64,000 nucleotides of DNA from Streptomyces alanosinicus (GTDB lineage: Bacteria; Actinomycetota; Actinomycetes; Streptomycetales; Streptomycetaceae): the NCBI RefSeq assembly GCF_014650595.1, contig NZ_BMVG01000008.1, positions 62,001 to 126,000 of the forward strand, in the 5' to 3' direction. Position 1 is the first letter of the stretch; each line of letters begins with the position of its first letter. Position numbers and translations under genes: made by a program. Shown here in pieces: positions 32,923 to 41,242 of this stretch. A model generated the notes under the pieces. That model worked only from the letters and a program-made list of their open reading frames with translations, was not told where the DNA came from and ran no database searches.

Positions 32923-33016
32923 CGGGGCAGAGGTTCGGCAGCGGGACAGGGGTTCGGCAGCGGGACAGGGGTTCAGCAGCGGGACAGCGGTGCAGCAGCG
33001 GACCAGGGCTCAGTGG
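32922..33016. repeat. Five tandem 19-bp repeats
   Basis: Units start at 32922, 32941, 32960, 32979 and 32998 and follow the pattern GCGGGACAGGGGTTCGGCA; the second and third are nearly identical and the outer ones diverge. The array fills the convergent gap between the hydrolase and capA-like genes and includes the latter's last codons. It is likely a slippage product; a transcription-stopping role is possible but no hairpin is evident. Confidence 0.8.
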
Positions 33017-34116
33017 CGGACAAGGCCGAGCATGCCGTCGGGGCGTACGCCGACGCGTACGCCGTGGCCGATCCGGTCGAGGGTCGCCCGCAGCCAGGCG
33101 CGGTCCTGCTCCACCGCGGTCTCCAGCCGCATCCGGCGGGCCTGGAGCGGGAACATCCGCATCTCGGTGAGGCATCCGGTGTCCGCCGCCGTCGAGACGA
33201 GATAGCCGAGCCGGAGGTCGTCGCGATACGCCTCGTGGCCCGAGATGCCCTCGTAGTCGTCGATGAAGTCGCCGCAGCCGTAGAGGATGAGCCGGTCCCG
33301 GTACACCTCGACGGGACGGGGATGGTGCGAGGAGTGCCCATGGACGATGTCGACGCCGCCGTCGACCAGGGCGCGCGCGAACCGCCTCTGGTCGCGCGGG
33401 ACGGGATATCCCCAGTTGGCACCCCAGTGCACCGACGCCACCACGATGTCGCCCGGCCGCCTCGCCCGCCGTATCCGCCGCAGAACGGCCTCGGCGGTCT
33501 CGGTGGACAGCTCACGGACGTAGGCGACACCCGGCCGGTCGGCCGTCGCGGCCCAGTCCGGCGGGATGCCGCTGGACAACGCCCCGAGCGCGAAGAGCAG
33601 GATGCGGCGGCCCGGTGCGAGCGGGATCCGCGCCGGCGCGCAGGCCGCGTCGGCGTCGCGTCCCGCGCCGGCGGTCCGCACGCCCGCTCCCGCGAGCACG
33701 TCGAGTGTCTCCACCAGGCCCGGTCTGCCGAAGTCCAGCACATGGTTGTTGGCGAGCACGCACACGTCGGGCCGGGCCACCGTCACGGCGGGCAGGTTGG
33801 CCGGGTGCATCCGGTAGTGGACCGCCTTGCCCGGCCAGAACGCGTCGCTGCGTGTGACGGCCGTTTCCAGGTTCACGATCCGGGCGTCCGGGGCGGCCCG
33901 CTCCAGCACCCGCAGCGCCTCGCCCCACGGCCAGGCGGGGTCGACCGGTGCGGGGATCGGACCGCTGACCGCCTCTGCCGACTCCACATACGACCGGGCG
34001 TCGCTGACATAGTCCTCGCGCAGCACCGGACTTCCGGGATGCGGGAGGATCTGATCGACGCCGCGCCCGAGCATCACGTCCCCGCACAGGAACAGCGTCA
34101 CCACATCGCCGCCCAC
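33010..34116 (-). CDS. CapA-family metallophosphoesterase-like protein
   Basis: A 368-residue member of the CapA/PgsA family (calcineurin-like fold). Conserved blocks: FLCGDVMLGRGVD at the N-terminus, ARIVNLETAVTRSD, VCVLANNHVLDFG, VVASVHWGANWGYP, DIVHGHSSHHPRPVEVYR and ILYGCGDFIDDYEG, with the expected Asp/His/Asn metal ligands. CapA takes part in poly-gamma-glutamate formation in Bacillus, but no capB/capC genes are here, and solitary copies are common in Streptomyces with unknown role. No signal peptide is seen. Its 3' end carries the last unit of the 19-bp repeat. Confidence 0.87.
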   Translation of the reverse strand: MGGDVVTLFLCGDVMLGRGVDQILPHPGSPVLREDYVSDARSYVESAEAVSGPIPAPVDPAWPWGEALRVLERAAPDARIVNLETAVTRSDAFWPGKAVHYRMHPANLPAVTVARPDVCVLANNHVLDFGRPGLVETLDVLAGAGVRTAGAGRDADAACAPARIPLAPGRRILLFALGALSSGIPPDWAATADRPGVAYVRELSTETAEAVLRRIRRARRPGDIVVASVHWGANWGYPVPRDQRRFARALVDGGVDIVHGHSSHHPRPVEVYRDRLILYGCGDFIDDYEGISGHEAYRDDLRLGYLVSTAADTGCLTEMRMFPLQARRMRLETAVEQDRAWLRATLDRIGHGVRVGVRPDGMLGLVRH

Positions 34117-34247
34117 ACCCCCACACTAGCCGCGCCCCCCCGGGCGGCCCCGGCGCGCGCGTTTCCCTCCTGCTGACCAGCGCTTCCGGTCACGCTGTGC
34201 GCACGCTGTGGGCCGCTGCTCGTACTGGCCGGTGTGATCCGCTCGCG

Positions 34248-34266
34248 ATGGACTGAACTTGTCCAT
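34248..34266. promoter_or_regulatory. Palindrome upstream of secreted EEP enzyme
   Basis: ATGGAC-N7-GTCCAT, a perfect 6-bp inverted repeat, lies 136 bp before the start codon in the 285-bp divergent gap between capA and the exported phosphodiesterase-like gene. Probable operator; regulator unknown. No gene is visible in the gap. Confidence 0.4.
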
Positions 34267-34401
34267 ACACCTTTTCTCCACGGACAGATCCATCGATGTT
34301 CCCTCGGACGTACCGGCAAGCCCCTAGAGTCACGCTGTCATGTACGCGACTCGACCCAATCACGGGTCGGGACCACTACCCCACCGTCACCTGGAGAGCG
34401 C

Positions 34402-35436
34402 ATGGTCTCGCGTCGTACGGCTGTCACCCTCACCTCCACAGCGGCAGCCATGCTGCTCGGCCTCAGCGGCTACACGGCCCCCGCCGCGAGCGCGGGCACC
34501 AGCACCGACCTCTCGGTGTTCGCGTGGAACGTCGACCTCGGCACCCCGATCGTCGACAGCACCCAGCACGAGAAGGCGGCCCAGCGCACCCCGACCATCG
34601 AGTCGATCATCCGCAAGCACAGCGCGGACGTGGTCGTGCTGGACGAGGACTTCAACAACACCTCGACCGCCGACATCACCAGCAAGCTCGCCGACCTCTA
34701 CCCGTACCACACCCCGGTCGTCGGGCAGACCTGCTCCGGGGGCGGCTGGACGGGCATCAGCGGGGACTGCTCCAACTCGTTGTTCGTCATCAACGGCGGC
34801 ACGATGATCCTGTCCAAGTACCCGATCAGCGCGCAGTACGCCCACGTCTTCAGCAACTCCACCTACGGCACCTGGGACTACCACGCCAACAAGGGCGCCG
34901 CGCTGGCCCAGATCGACAAGGGCGGGGTGAAGAGCTGGGTGGTGGGCACCCATCTGCAGGCCGACGAGTCCGACACCTCCACCGACACCACGCAGTCCAC
35001 CCGGCTGGCCCAGCTCAAGGAGATCCGCTCCTGGGCCGACGGCATCGCCGGTTCCAGTGCGCCGGTGCTGATCGGCGGCGACATGAACGTGGAGTACTAC
35101 GGCGGACAGTCGCGCGGCGACTACACCAACGCCCAGAGCGCGGTGAACGGTGTGCTCGGCACCCCGGCCACCGACCCGGACCAGACCCTGCGGACCATGG
35201 ACTGTCCGGTCGCCTCCTGGTGCCAGTACATGTCCGGCGTCGAGTCCTTCCCCAAGGACTACCGGGACGACCTCGACTATCTCGGCTATCTGAACGCGCC
35301 CGGCCGCCCGACGCCGGCCGGGATGTCCGCCGTCAAGGTGGACTTCGACCCGCAGTCCGGCTGGACCAGCGGCCAGCTCGACACCAACGCCCCGAGCGAC
35401 CACTACCCGGTCGAGGCGACGTTCCAGCTCAACTGA
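34402..35436 (+). CDS. Secreted endonuclease/exonuclease/phosphatase-family enzyme, sphingomyelinase-like
   Basis: A 344-residue exported protein. Signal peptide about 1-31 (MVSRRTAVTLTSTAAAMLLG ... ending ASA). The mature part is an EEP (DNase I-like) fold: SVFAWNVDLGTP (first strand Asn), VVVLDEDFNN (the metal-binding Glu position occupied by the E/D pair), VGTHLQADES (His), IGGDMNVEYYGG (Asp-x-Asn) and C-terminal SDHYPVEATF (catalytic Asp-His). The form resembles bacterial neutral sphingomyelinases/phospholipase C rather than nucleases, so phosphodiester cleavage of a lipid head group is likely. ATG has GGAGAG 6 bases upstream. Followed by a strong terminator. Confidence 0.85.
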   Translation: MVSRRTAVTLTSTAAAMLLGLSGYTAPAASAGTSTDLSVFAWNVDLGTPIVDSTQHEKAAQRTPTIESIIRKHSADVVVLDEDFNNTSTADITSKLADLYPYHTPVVGQTCSGGGWTGISGDCSNSLFVINGGTMILSKYPISAQYAHVFSNSTYGTWDYHANKGAALAQIDKGGVKSWVVGTHLQADESDTSTDTTQSTRLAQLKEIRSWADGIAGSSAPVLIGGDMNVEYYGGQSRGDYTNAQSAVNGVLGTPATDPDQTLRTMDCPVASWCQYMSGVESFPKDYRDDLDYLGYLNAPGRPTPAGMSAVKVDFDPQSGWTSGQLDTNAPSDHYPVEATFQLN

Positions 35437-35451
35437 CCCCCGGAGCAAACA

Positions 35452-35488
35452 GCGCACAACCCCCGGGTACCGCCCGGGGGTTGTGCGC
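35452..35488. terminator. Strong bidirectional terminator
   Basis: A perfect 16-bp stem (left arm GCGCACAACCCCCGGG) with a 5-base loop, starting 15 bases after the stop of the EEP-family gene and 34 bases before the end of the convergent peptidase gene. The best terminator in the window. Confidence 0.9.
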
Positions 35489-35522
35489 CGCCACCCTGCG
35501 CTCGGCCGGTGGCTTCTCGGTG

Positions 35523-37103
35523 TCAGAAGCGCGGGGCCTGCGGTGTGTGCGGCGCGGCCGGCACGAGCTGCTGGTTCACGCCGGGGCTCGGCCGGCCCGA
35601 CACCTTGCAGGTGACGTCCTTCGTCGGCAGCTTTCCGGTGCTCAGATACGCGTTGACGGTGATGTCGGCGCAGGCGCGCGGGTCGCCGGAGTAGACGCCG
35701 TGGCCCTCGCCGCCTTGGACGTACACCATCCGCGAGCCCTTCAGGGCCCGGTGCATGCCCAGGCCGCTGACCAGAGGTGTCTGGGAGTCCCACTGGTTCT
35801 GGACGGTGAGCACGCCGACCTTGTTGTCGACGGCGGTGACAGCCTCGGCCGGCTTGCTCCAGTACGCGCACGGCATGATGTTGGACGCGATGTCACCGTA
35901 GACGGGGTACTTGGCCTTGTCCCGGATCGCGTCACGCCGGTACTGCTCGGGGTTGCGCGGCCAGGCCGAGGTGTCCCCGCAGACCACGGTCCAGAAGGCG
36001 GCCGTGCCGTTGTCGGCGGGCACCTGCGCGGCGAAGCCCGTGGACCGGTGCGCTTGCTGCGGGGTGTCCGGTGCGAGCGAACGGCCCGGCGTGGCATGGC
36101 CGTTCGCGGCCTTCTTGAGGTTCATGACCGACTCGGCCGCGCCCTTGGGCGTGAAGAACTCGGCACGCAGTTCGGCGCGGATGTCGTCGCCGGTGACCTT
36201 GCGGCCGCCGTCGTCGATGGGTGAGCGGTCGGCTCGGGCGATCAGGTCCCAGAACGTCTTGTTCACCTTGGCCGGGGTGTTGCCGAGTTTGTAGGTGCGG
36301 TCGTGCCGCGCGGTCCACTTCGTCCAGCGGGCGAACGCCGGCTCGGTGCCCTCAGCCCACACCTGGATCATGCCGCGCCAGACCCGTGCGGGGTCGACCG
36401 CGCTGTCCAGCACCCAGCGGTCGGTCCGCCGGGGGAACATCTGCGCGTAGACGGCGCCCAGGTAGGTGCCGTAGGAGTAGCCCAGGTAGGAGATCTTCTT
36501 CTCGCCCAGGACGGCGCGGATGACGTCCATGTCGCGGGCGGTGTTGCGGGTGGTGATGTACGGCAGCTTGTCGCCGTTCCTGGCGCGGCACTTCTCGGCG
36601 ACGGTGCGCGCCCAGGTGACATCACGGTTGAACGTCTCGGGCCGGTAGGCGTGTTGGAAGTCCTGCTCCGTTTCCGTGAGCCCGCAGGTGACGGGGCTGC
36701 TGTGGCCGACGCCACGCGGGTCGAAGCCGATGAGGTCGTACTGCTGGAGGACGTTCTTGGGCAACGCGCCCTTCATCATGACCGGCATGTCCAGGCCCTC
36801 GCCGCCCGGACCGCCGGGGTTGAAGAGGATCACACCGTGCCGCTTGCCCGCAACGCTGGTCTTCATCCGGGAGATGGCCAGGTCGATCGTTCTGCCGTCG
36901 GGGCGGCGGTAGTCGAGGGGCACCTTGATCGTCGCGCACTGCAGGGCGGCGGGCTGCGAGGAGTCGCAGCGGTGCCATGCCGGCTTCTGGTTCTCGAATC
37001 TGTTCAGCGGTTCCGCCGCGGATGCCTGCGCCGGAGCGAGGGCCGCGAGCAGCGTCGCCGTGACGCCCGAGGTGATCAAGGGCGCCACGCGTCGTATCCG
37101 CAC
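35523..37103 (-). CDS. Secreted tripeptidyl-aminopeptidase-like alpha/beta hydrolase
   Basis: A 526-residue exported peptidase of the Streptomyces TAP/SlpD-SlpE group. Signal peptide about 1-29 (RRVAPLITSGVTATLLAALA ... ASA). Catalytic features: oxyanion NPGGPGGEG near residue 95, nucleophile elbow GYSYGTYLGAVYAQ (about 207), the TAP_C domain with VLTVQNQWDSQTPLVSG (Asp) and QGGEGHGVYSG (His). Several cysteines in the C-terminal part suit an exported enzyme. It presumably releases N-terminal tripeptides from extracellular peptides. The ATG has GAAAGGA about 9 bases upstream. The 272-bp divergent gap to the methyltransferase gene holds no further gene. Confidence 0.9.
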   Translation of the reverse strand: MRIRRVAPLITSGVTATLLAALAPAQASAAEPLNRFENQKPAWHRCDSSQPAALQCATIKVPLDYRRPDGRTIDLAISRMKTSVAGKRHGVILFNPGGPGGEGLDMPVMMKGALPKNVLQQYDLIGFDPRGVGHSSPVTCGLTETEQDFQHAYRPETFNRDVTWARTVAEKCRARNGDKLPYITTRNTARDMDVIRAVLGEKKISYLGYSYGTYLGAVYAQMFPRRTDRWVLDSAVDPARVWRGMIQVWAEGTEPAFARWTKWTARHDRTYKLGNTPAKVNKTFWDLIARADRSPIDDGGRKVTGDDIRAELRAEFFTPKGAAESVMNLKKAANGHATPGRSLAPDTPQQAHRSTGFAAQVPADNGTAAFWTVVCGDTSAWPRNPEQYRRDAIRDKAKYPVYGDIASNIMPCAYWSKPAEAVTAVDNKVGVLTVQNQWDSQTPLVSGLGMHRALKGSRMVYVQGGEGHGVYSGDPRACADITVNAYLSTGKLPTKDVTCKVSGRPSPGVNQQLVPAAPHTPQAPRF

Positions 37104-37375
37104 GATGGCCGTTCCTTTCTGTCAATGTTCAGGACCCCACGACCTTTTCGTGTCGGCGCGGGTGTGCGGATCCATCTGCCGGGCGATCCTTCTACGACTC
37201 CAGATGTACGCGGAAAGAGACGTGCGGAGGAGAACCTGCGCGGGCTGTTCGCCGTACCCCAGTCCGGTGGGGCCTGCGGAACGGAATCCGAACCGGTAGG
37301 CGAAAGGCGGGCATTCGGACGTAGGTTGTGCCATGAATGATCCAACGCCTCGACTGAGAAGACGGACAGCGACCC

Positions 37376-38191
37376 ATGACCGACCCCGCGAGGGCACCCG
37401 AACCGGCGATGCGCCAGAAGATCGACACATCGGTGCCGCACTCCGCCCGCATCTGGAACTACTGGCTCGGCGGCAAGGACAACTACCCCGTCGACGAGCA
37501 GGCCGGTGACGCGTACACCGCCGTCTTCCCCGGTATCGTCACCATCGCCCGCAGCAGCCGGGCCTTTCTGCGCCGCAACATCACCTATCTGGTCCGTGAG
37601 GCGGGCATCCGGCAGTTCCTGGACGTCGGCACGGGTCTGCCGACCGCCGACAACACCCATGAGGTCGCCCAGCGGCTCGCTCCCGAGGCACGGATCGTCT
37701 ACGTCGACAACGACCCGATGGTCCTCGCCCACGCCCGTGCCCTGCTCTTCTCCTCCCCCGAGGGCGCGACGGCCTATATCGACGCCGATGTGACGGATCC
37801 GGACCGGATCCTGGCGACCGCCGCCGAGACCCTCGACTTCGACCGCCCCGTCGGGCTGATCCTGAGCAACATCCTGGGACATGTCGGCGACTACGCGCAG
37901 GCCCGCTCCATCGCGGCCCGCCTGGTGGACGCCCTGCCGTCGGGCAGTCACCTCTCCGTCAACGACGGTTCCCGCGGTGTCGACCCCGTCTTCGAGCGGG
38001 CCCAGGACGCCTACAACAACAGCGGCGCCGTTCCGTACAACCTGCGCACCGTCGACGAGATCACCACGTTCTTCGACGGCCTGGAGCTGATCGAGCCCGG
38101 CGTCGTCTCGGTCACGCAGTGGCGTCCGGAGCCCGGCGCGCCGACGCCGGAGGTCATCGCCGAACACGGCGGCCTCGCCCGCAAGCCCTGA
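37376..38191 (+). CDS. SAM-dependent methyltransferase, DUF574 family
   Basis: A 271-residue member of the DUF574 (Methyltransf_19) family, greatly expanded in Streptomyces. Opening IDTSVPHSARIWNYWLGGKD and YPVDEQAGDAY are diagnostic; SAM-binding FLDVGTGLPTADNTHEVAQ, acidic YVDNDPMVLAHARA, and late GSHLSVNDGSR with EPGVVSVTQWRPEP follow. Substrate unknown. No good ribosome site is seen before ATG 37376, so the start could be leaderless or slightly different. Single gene. Confidence 0.92.
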   Translation: MTDPARAPEPAMRQKIDTSVPHSARIWNYWLGGKDNYPVDEQAGDAYTAVFPGIVTIARSSRAFLRRNITYLVREAGIRQFLDVGTGLPTADNTHEVAQRLAPEARIVYVDNDPMVLAHARALLFSSPEGATAYIDADVTDPDRILATAAETLDFDRPVGLILSNILGHVGDYAQARSIAARLVDALPSGSHLSVNDGSRGVDPVFERAQDAYNNSGAVPYNLRTVDEITTFFDGLELIEPGVVSVTQWRPEPGAPTPEVIAEHGGLARKP

Positions 38192-38316
38192 CCCACGGCC
38201 CCGGGTCCCGTGACCGTCCCCCGTCCATCCGGCCCGGCCCGGTGAACGGGGGACGGCCCAGCGCGCGTCAGCCGCAAACCACTTGCGCGCGCCGCGCACA
38301 TCACGAGAATCGGCGC

Positions 38317-38901
38317 GTGCGTATTCTGTCCTTCCCCGAGCAAGCCACCCCTCTCCCCTTGCGTGTGCAGGTGCGGGAACTCCAGGAGCAGGCGTGGCCC
38401 TCTCCGCCGGGCTCGCCCGCCCCGGCCGACGCCCCGTCCCACGATCCCGCGCTACGGCCGTTGTCGATGCTGCTCGTCGACGAGGAGTCGACGGTGCTGG
38501 CGGCTCTGGACATCCTGACCAAGGAGATCGTCCACGCGGGCCGGCGCTTTGCTGCCGGAGGACTGAGCACCGTCGTGGTGGGGCGGGTGAGCCGTGGTCA
38601 GGGGTACGGACGCCGACTGGTGGCGGCGGCCCGCGAGACGATGATCACCGGCGGGCTCGATCTGGGTCTGTTCACCTGCGACAGCGAGCTGCGGGCGTTC
38701 TACGAGAGCGCCGGCTGGGAGGTTCTGCCCGGCGCCGTCCTGATCGGCGGCACACCGGAGGATCCCTTCCCCAGCGACCGGCCCGGCTTCGACAAGGTCA
38801 CCATGGCCGGCTTCTTCTCGGCCGACGCCCGCCGCGCCGAGGCGTCCTTCCGGCACAGCTGTATCGAGTTGTACCCCGGGCAGATCGACAAGCTGTGGTG
38901 A
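38317..38901 (+). CDS. GNAT acetyltransferase, aminoglycoside 2'-N-acetyltransferase-like
   Basis: A 194-residue GNAT protein. LPLRVQVRELQEQAWPS at the N-terminus, LSMLLVDEESTVLAALDILT, the acetyl-CoA signature VVVGRVSRGQGYGRRLVAAA (R-G-Q-G-Y-G), FTCDSELRAFYESAGWEVLP, and the C-terminal ELYPGQIDKLW. The layout resembles AAC(2')-like enzymes, but substrate specificity cannot be read from sequence, and resistance should not be assumed. GTG 38317 is chosen because homology starts here; the ribosome site is weak. Convergent with the HxlR-peroxiredoxin gene. Confidence 0.75.
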   Translation: MRILSFPEQATPLPLRVQVRELQEQAWPSPPGSPAPADAPSHDPALRPLSMLLVDEESTVLAALDILTKEIVHAGRRFAAGGLSTVVVGRVSRGQGYGRRLVAAARETMITGGLDLGLFTCDSELRAFYESAGWEVLPGAVLIGGTPEDPFPSDRPGFDKVTMAGFFSADARRAEASFRHSCIELYPGQIDKLW

Positions 38902-38922
38902 CACCGGCCGGCCCGGCCTGCC

Positions 38923-39780
38923 TCAGCGGCATTCGGTGGCCAGACGCAGGCTCCGGGACACTTCGTGCGGGATGTCGGCGACCGGGAACAGGGTGTGCCG
39001 GACGATGCGTTCGGCGTCGACGACGAGGATCAGGCGCTTGTGCCGTAGACGGCCCGCGCCGCGGAAGGTCGGCAGCCGCAAGGCCGCGGACAGCTGCTGC
39101 CCGGCGTCGGACAGGAGGTCGTACGGGACCTGTTCCGCGCGGGCGAACTCGGCTTGTTCATAAGGGAGTTGGGTGCTGATGCCGCGCACGTCGACGCCCG
39201 CCCGCCGGAATGCGGGCCAGGCGTCGCAAAAGAGCCGGTTCTCCAGGGTGCAGCCGGGGGCTCCGGGGATCGGCTCGCCCCATTCGACTCCGGTGCCCGG
39301 ATAGGTGAACAGCACGGTCGCGGCCGCGTCGGGCCGGACGAGGGGCAGGTCGGCGCCCTGTGTGCCCGGCAGTTCAAGAGCGTCGGGCAGCCGGGTGCCG
39401 GCCAGGGCGTGGACGCGGGCGTGCTCGGCGCTGTCGTCCGCGGCCGTCGCGGTGACACTGCCGTCGCCGAGCACCCAGCGGTCGCCCCAGTCCTGCATGG
39501 CGACGAGCAGGGGCAGCAGCCCCACGCCTGCTTCGGTGAGCAGGTATTCGTAGCGCACCGGGCGCCGTTGATACAGGCTGCGCTGCAGAACGCCGTGGGC
39601 GACGAGCCGGCCGAGCCGCTCGGTGAGGACCTTGCGGGACAGGCCGATCTCCGCGGCCAGCGCGTCGAAGCGGACGTGCCCACGCGCGACCTCCCGCAGC
39701 ACCAGCACGTTCCACCAGTCCCCCAGGACCAGCGCGGCCTGGGCGATGCCGCAGGTCTCGTCAGCGTTGTGCATCCTCAT
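38923..39780 (-). CDS. HxlR-type regulator fused to a peroxiredoxin-like domain
   Basis: A 285-residue fusion. Residues 5-100 are an HxlR winged HTH: DETCGIAQAALVLGDWWNVL, LREVARGHVRFDALAAEIGL, SRKVLTERLGRLVAHGVLQR. Residues 115-280 are a peroxiredoxin/redoxin domain: LPDALELPGTQG, FTYPGTGVEWGEPIPGAPGC with the likely peroxidatic Cys in PGCTLENRLF and a second Cys five residues after that motif's Leu, then VRGISTQLPYEQAEFARAEQ and LILVVDAERIVRHTLFP. The combination suggests a regulator that senses peroxide or disulfide stress in cis. Leaderless: TACTAT is 6 bases before ATG 39780. Divergent from an enolase gene, the likely target along with itself. Confidence 0.85.
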   Translation of the reverse strand: MRMHNADETCGIAQAALVLGDWWNVLVLREVARGHVRFDALAAEIGLSRKVLTERLGRLVAHGVLQRSLYQRRPVRYEYLLTEAGVGLLPLLVAMQDWGDRWVLGDGSVTATAADDSAEHARVHALAGTRLPDALELPGTQGADLPLVRPDAAATVLFTYPGTGVEWGEPIPGAPGCTLENRLFCDAWPAFRRAGVDVRGISTQLPYEQAEFARAEQVPYDLLSDAGQQLSAALRLPTFRGAGRLRHKRLILVVDAERIVRHTLFPVADIPHEVSRSLRLATECR

Positions 39781-39898
39781 GCACCCATAGTAGGTTCCTT
39801 TTCGGGACTCACTTTGTTTGTCATCGGAACTTTCCTGGGCGCATTTCCAGAGAATCCGTCGCCCGCCGCGAGGCGGGCCCAGCGTGAGGAGTTGCAGC

Positions 39899-41182
39899 GT
39901 GACCGCCATCAGCCGGGTCGTGGCACGAGAGATCATCGACAGCCGGGGCAATCCCACGGTCGAGGTCGACGTGGAACTGAAGGACGGCTCCCTCGGCCGC
40001 GCCGCCGTCCCGTCCGGGGCCTCCACCGGCGCCCGGGAGGCCGTCGAACTGCGTGACGGCGACCCGGCCCGCTTTCACGGCAAGGGCGTGCGGCGGGCCG
40101 TGGACGCGGTGAACGAGAGCATCGCGGACGCCGTGGCGGGACTCGACGCCGAGGACCAGGCGACCGTCGACGGCGCCATGATCGAGCTGGACGGCACGGC
40201 CGCCAAGGCACGGCTGGGCGCCAACGCGCTGCTGGGCGTCTCACTGGCCACCGCCAAGGCCGCCGCGGCAGCGCACCGCCTGCCGCTGTACCGCTATGTC
40301 GGCGGCGTCGACGCCCGGCTGCTGCCGGTGCCGATGATGAACATCGTCAACGGCGGCGCCCACGCCGACAATCCGCTGGACTTCCAGGAGTTCATGATCG
40401 CCCCCATCGGCGCGGCCTCCTTCGCGGAGGCCGTCCGTATGGGCTCGGAGGTCTTCCACACCCTGCGCAACTCCCTGCGCGCCGCCGGCCACAGTGTGAA
40501 CGTCGGTGACGAGGGCGGTTTCGCGCCCGATCTGCGCACCGCCGACGAGGCCCTGGAGTTCGTCGTACGCGCCATCGAGGAGACCGGCTACAAGCCCGGC
40601 ACGGACATCACCGTCGTGATGGACCCGGCCACCTCCGAGTTCTTCCGCGACGGTGTGTACGACTACACGGGCGAGGGGGTCCGGCGCACCCCCGCCGAAC
40701 ACGCCGACTATCTCGCCGGCCTCGTCGAGCGTCACCCGGTCGCCTCCATCGAGGACCCGATGGCCGAGGACGACCACGCGGGCTGGCGCGAGCTGACCGC
40801 CCGGCTCGGCGACCGCTGTCAGCTCACCGGCGACGACGTCTTCTGCACCAATGAGGCGCTGCTGCGCGCCGGCATCCGGGACGGGATCGCCAACTCGATC
40901 CTGGTCAAGGTCAATCAGATCGGCACCCTCACCGAGACCCTGGCCACGATCGCCACCGCCCACCGCGCCGGCTACACGGTCGTCATGTCCCACCGCTCGG
41001 GCGAGACGGAGGACACCACCATCGCCGACCTCGCCGTGGCCACCGGCTGCGGCCAGATCAAGACCGGTTCGCTCTCCCGCGCCGACCGCACCGCCAAGTA
41101 CAACCAGCTGGTCCGCATCGAGGAGGAACTGGGCACCCAGGCCCGCTACGCCGGCCGCGAGGTCCTGGGCCTGCGCCGCTGA
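39899..41182 (+). CDS. eno: Enolase (phosphopyruvate hydratase)
   Basis: A 427-residue full-length enolase that converts 2-phosphoglycerate to phosphoenolpyruvate. All main residues are visible: REIIDSRGNPTVEV and loop PSGASTGAREAVELR at the N-terminus, HADNPLDFQEFMIAP, general-acid region VGDEGGFAPD, metal ligands in VMDPATSEFF, SIEDPMAEDD and LTGDDVFCTN, catalytic lysine in SILVKVNQIGTLTET, and MSHRSGETEDTTIADLAVA. GTG start with GAGGAG about 8 bases upstream. The usual Streptomyces eno lies beside septum-formation genes; this copy stands alone behind a redox regulator, so it is probably a second, conditionally expressed enolase. Confidence 0.95.
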   Translation: MTAISRVVAREIIDSRGNPTVEVDVELKDGSLGRAAVPSGASTGAREAVELRDGDPARFHGKGVRRAVDAVNESIADAVAGLDAEDQATVDGAMIELDGTAAKARLGANALLGVSLATAKAAAAAHRLPLYRYVGGVDARLLPVPMMNIVNGGAHADNPLDFQEFMIAPIGAASFAEAVRMGSEVFHTLRNSLRAAGHSVNVGDEGGFAPDLRTADEALEFVVRAIEETGYKPGTDITVVMDPATSEFFRDGVYDYTGEGVRRTPAEHADYLAGLVERHPVASIEDPMAEDDHAGWRELTARLGDRCQLTGDDVFCTNEALLRAGIRDGIANSILVKVNQIGTLTETLATIATAHRAGYTVVMSHRSGETEDTTIADLAVATGCGQIKTGSLSRADRTAKYNQLVRIEEELGTQARYAGREVLGLRR

Positions 41183-41242
41183 CGTTCCGTTCCCGGATCG
41201 GATCGCTTCGGGGCCGACGCGGGCGGAGCGGGAGCGCGTCGG

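Noticed and set aside
34402..35436. Calling the exported EEP protein a DNase
   Set aside because: The fold motifs are shared by nucleases and sphingomyelinases; the exported, single-domain form and its local motifs look closer to the sphingomyelinase-like group, and no DNA-specific residues can be confirmed.
38317..38901. Calling the GNAT protein an aminoglycoside resistance gene
   Set aside because: Overall layout resembles AAC(2')-like enzymes, but GNAT substrates cannot be assigned from motifs alone and no antibiotic cluster is nearby.
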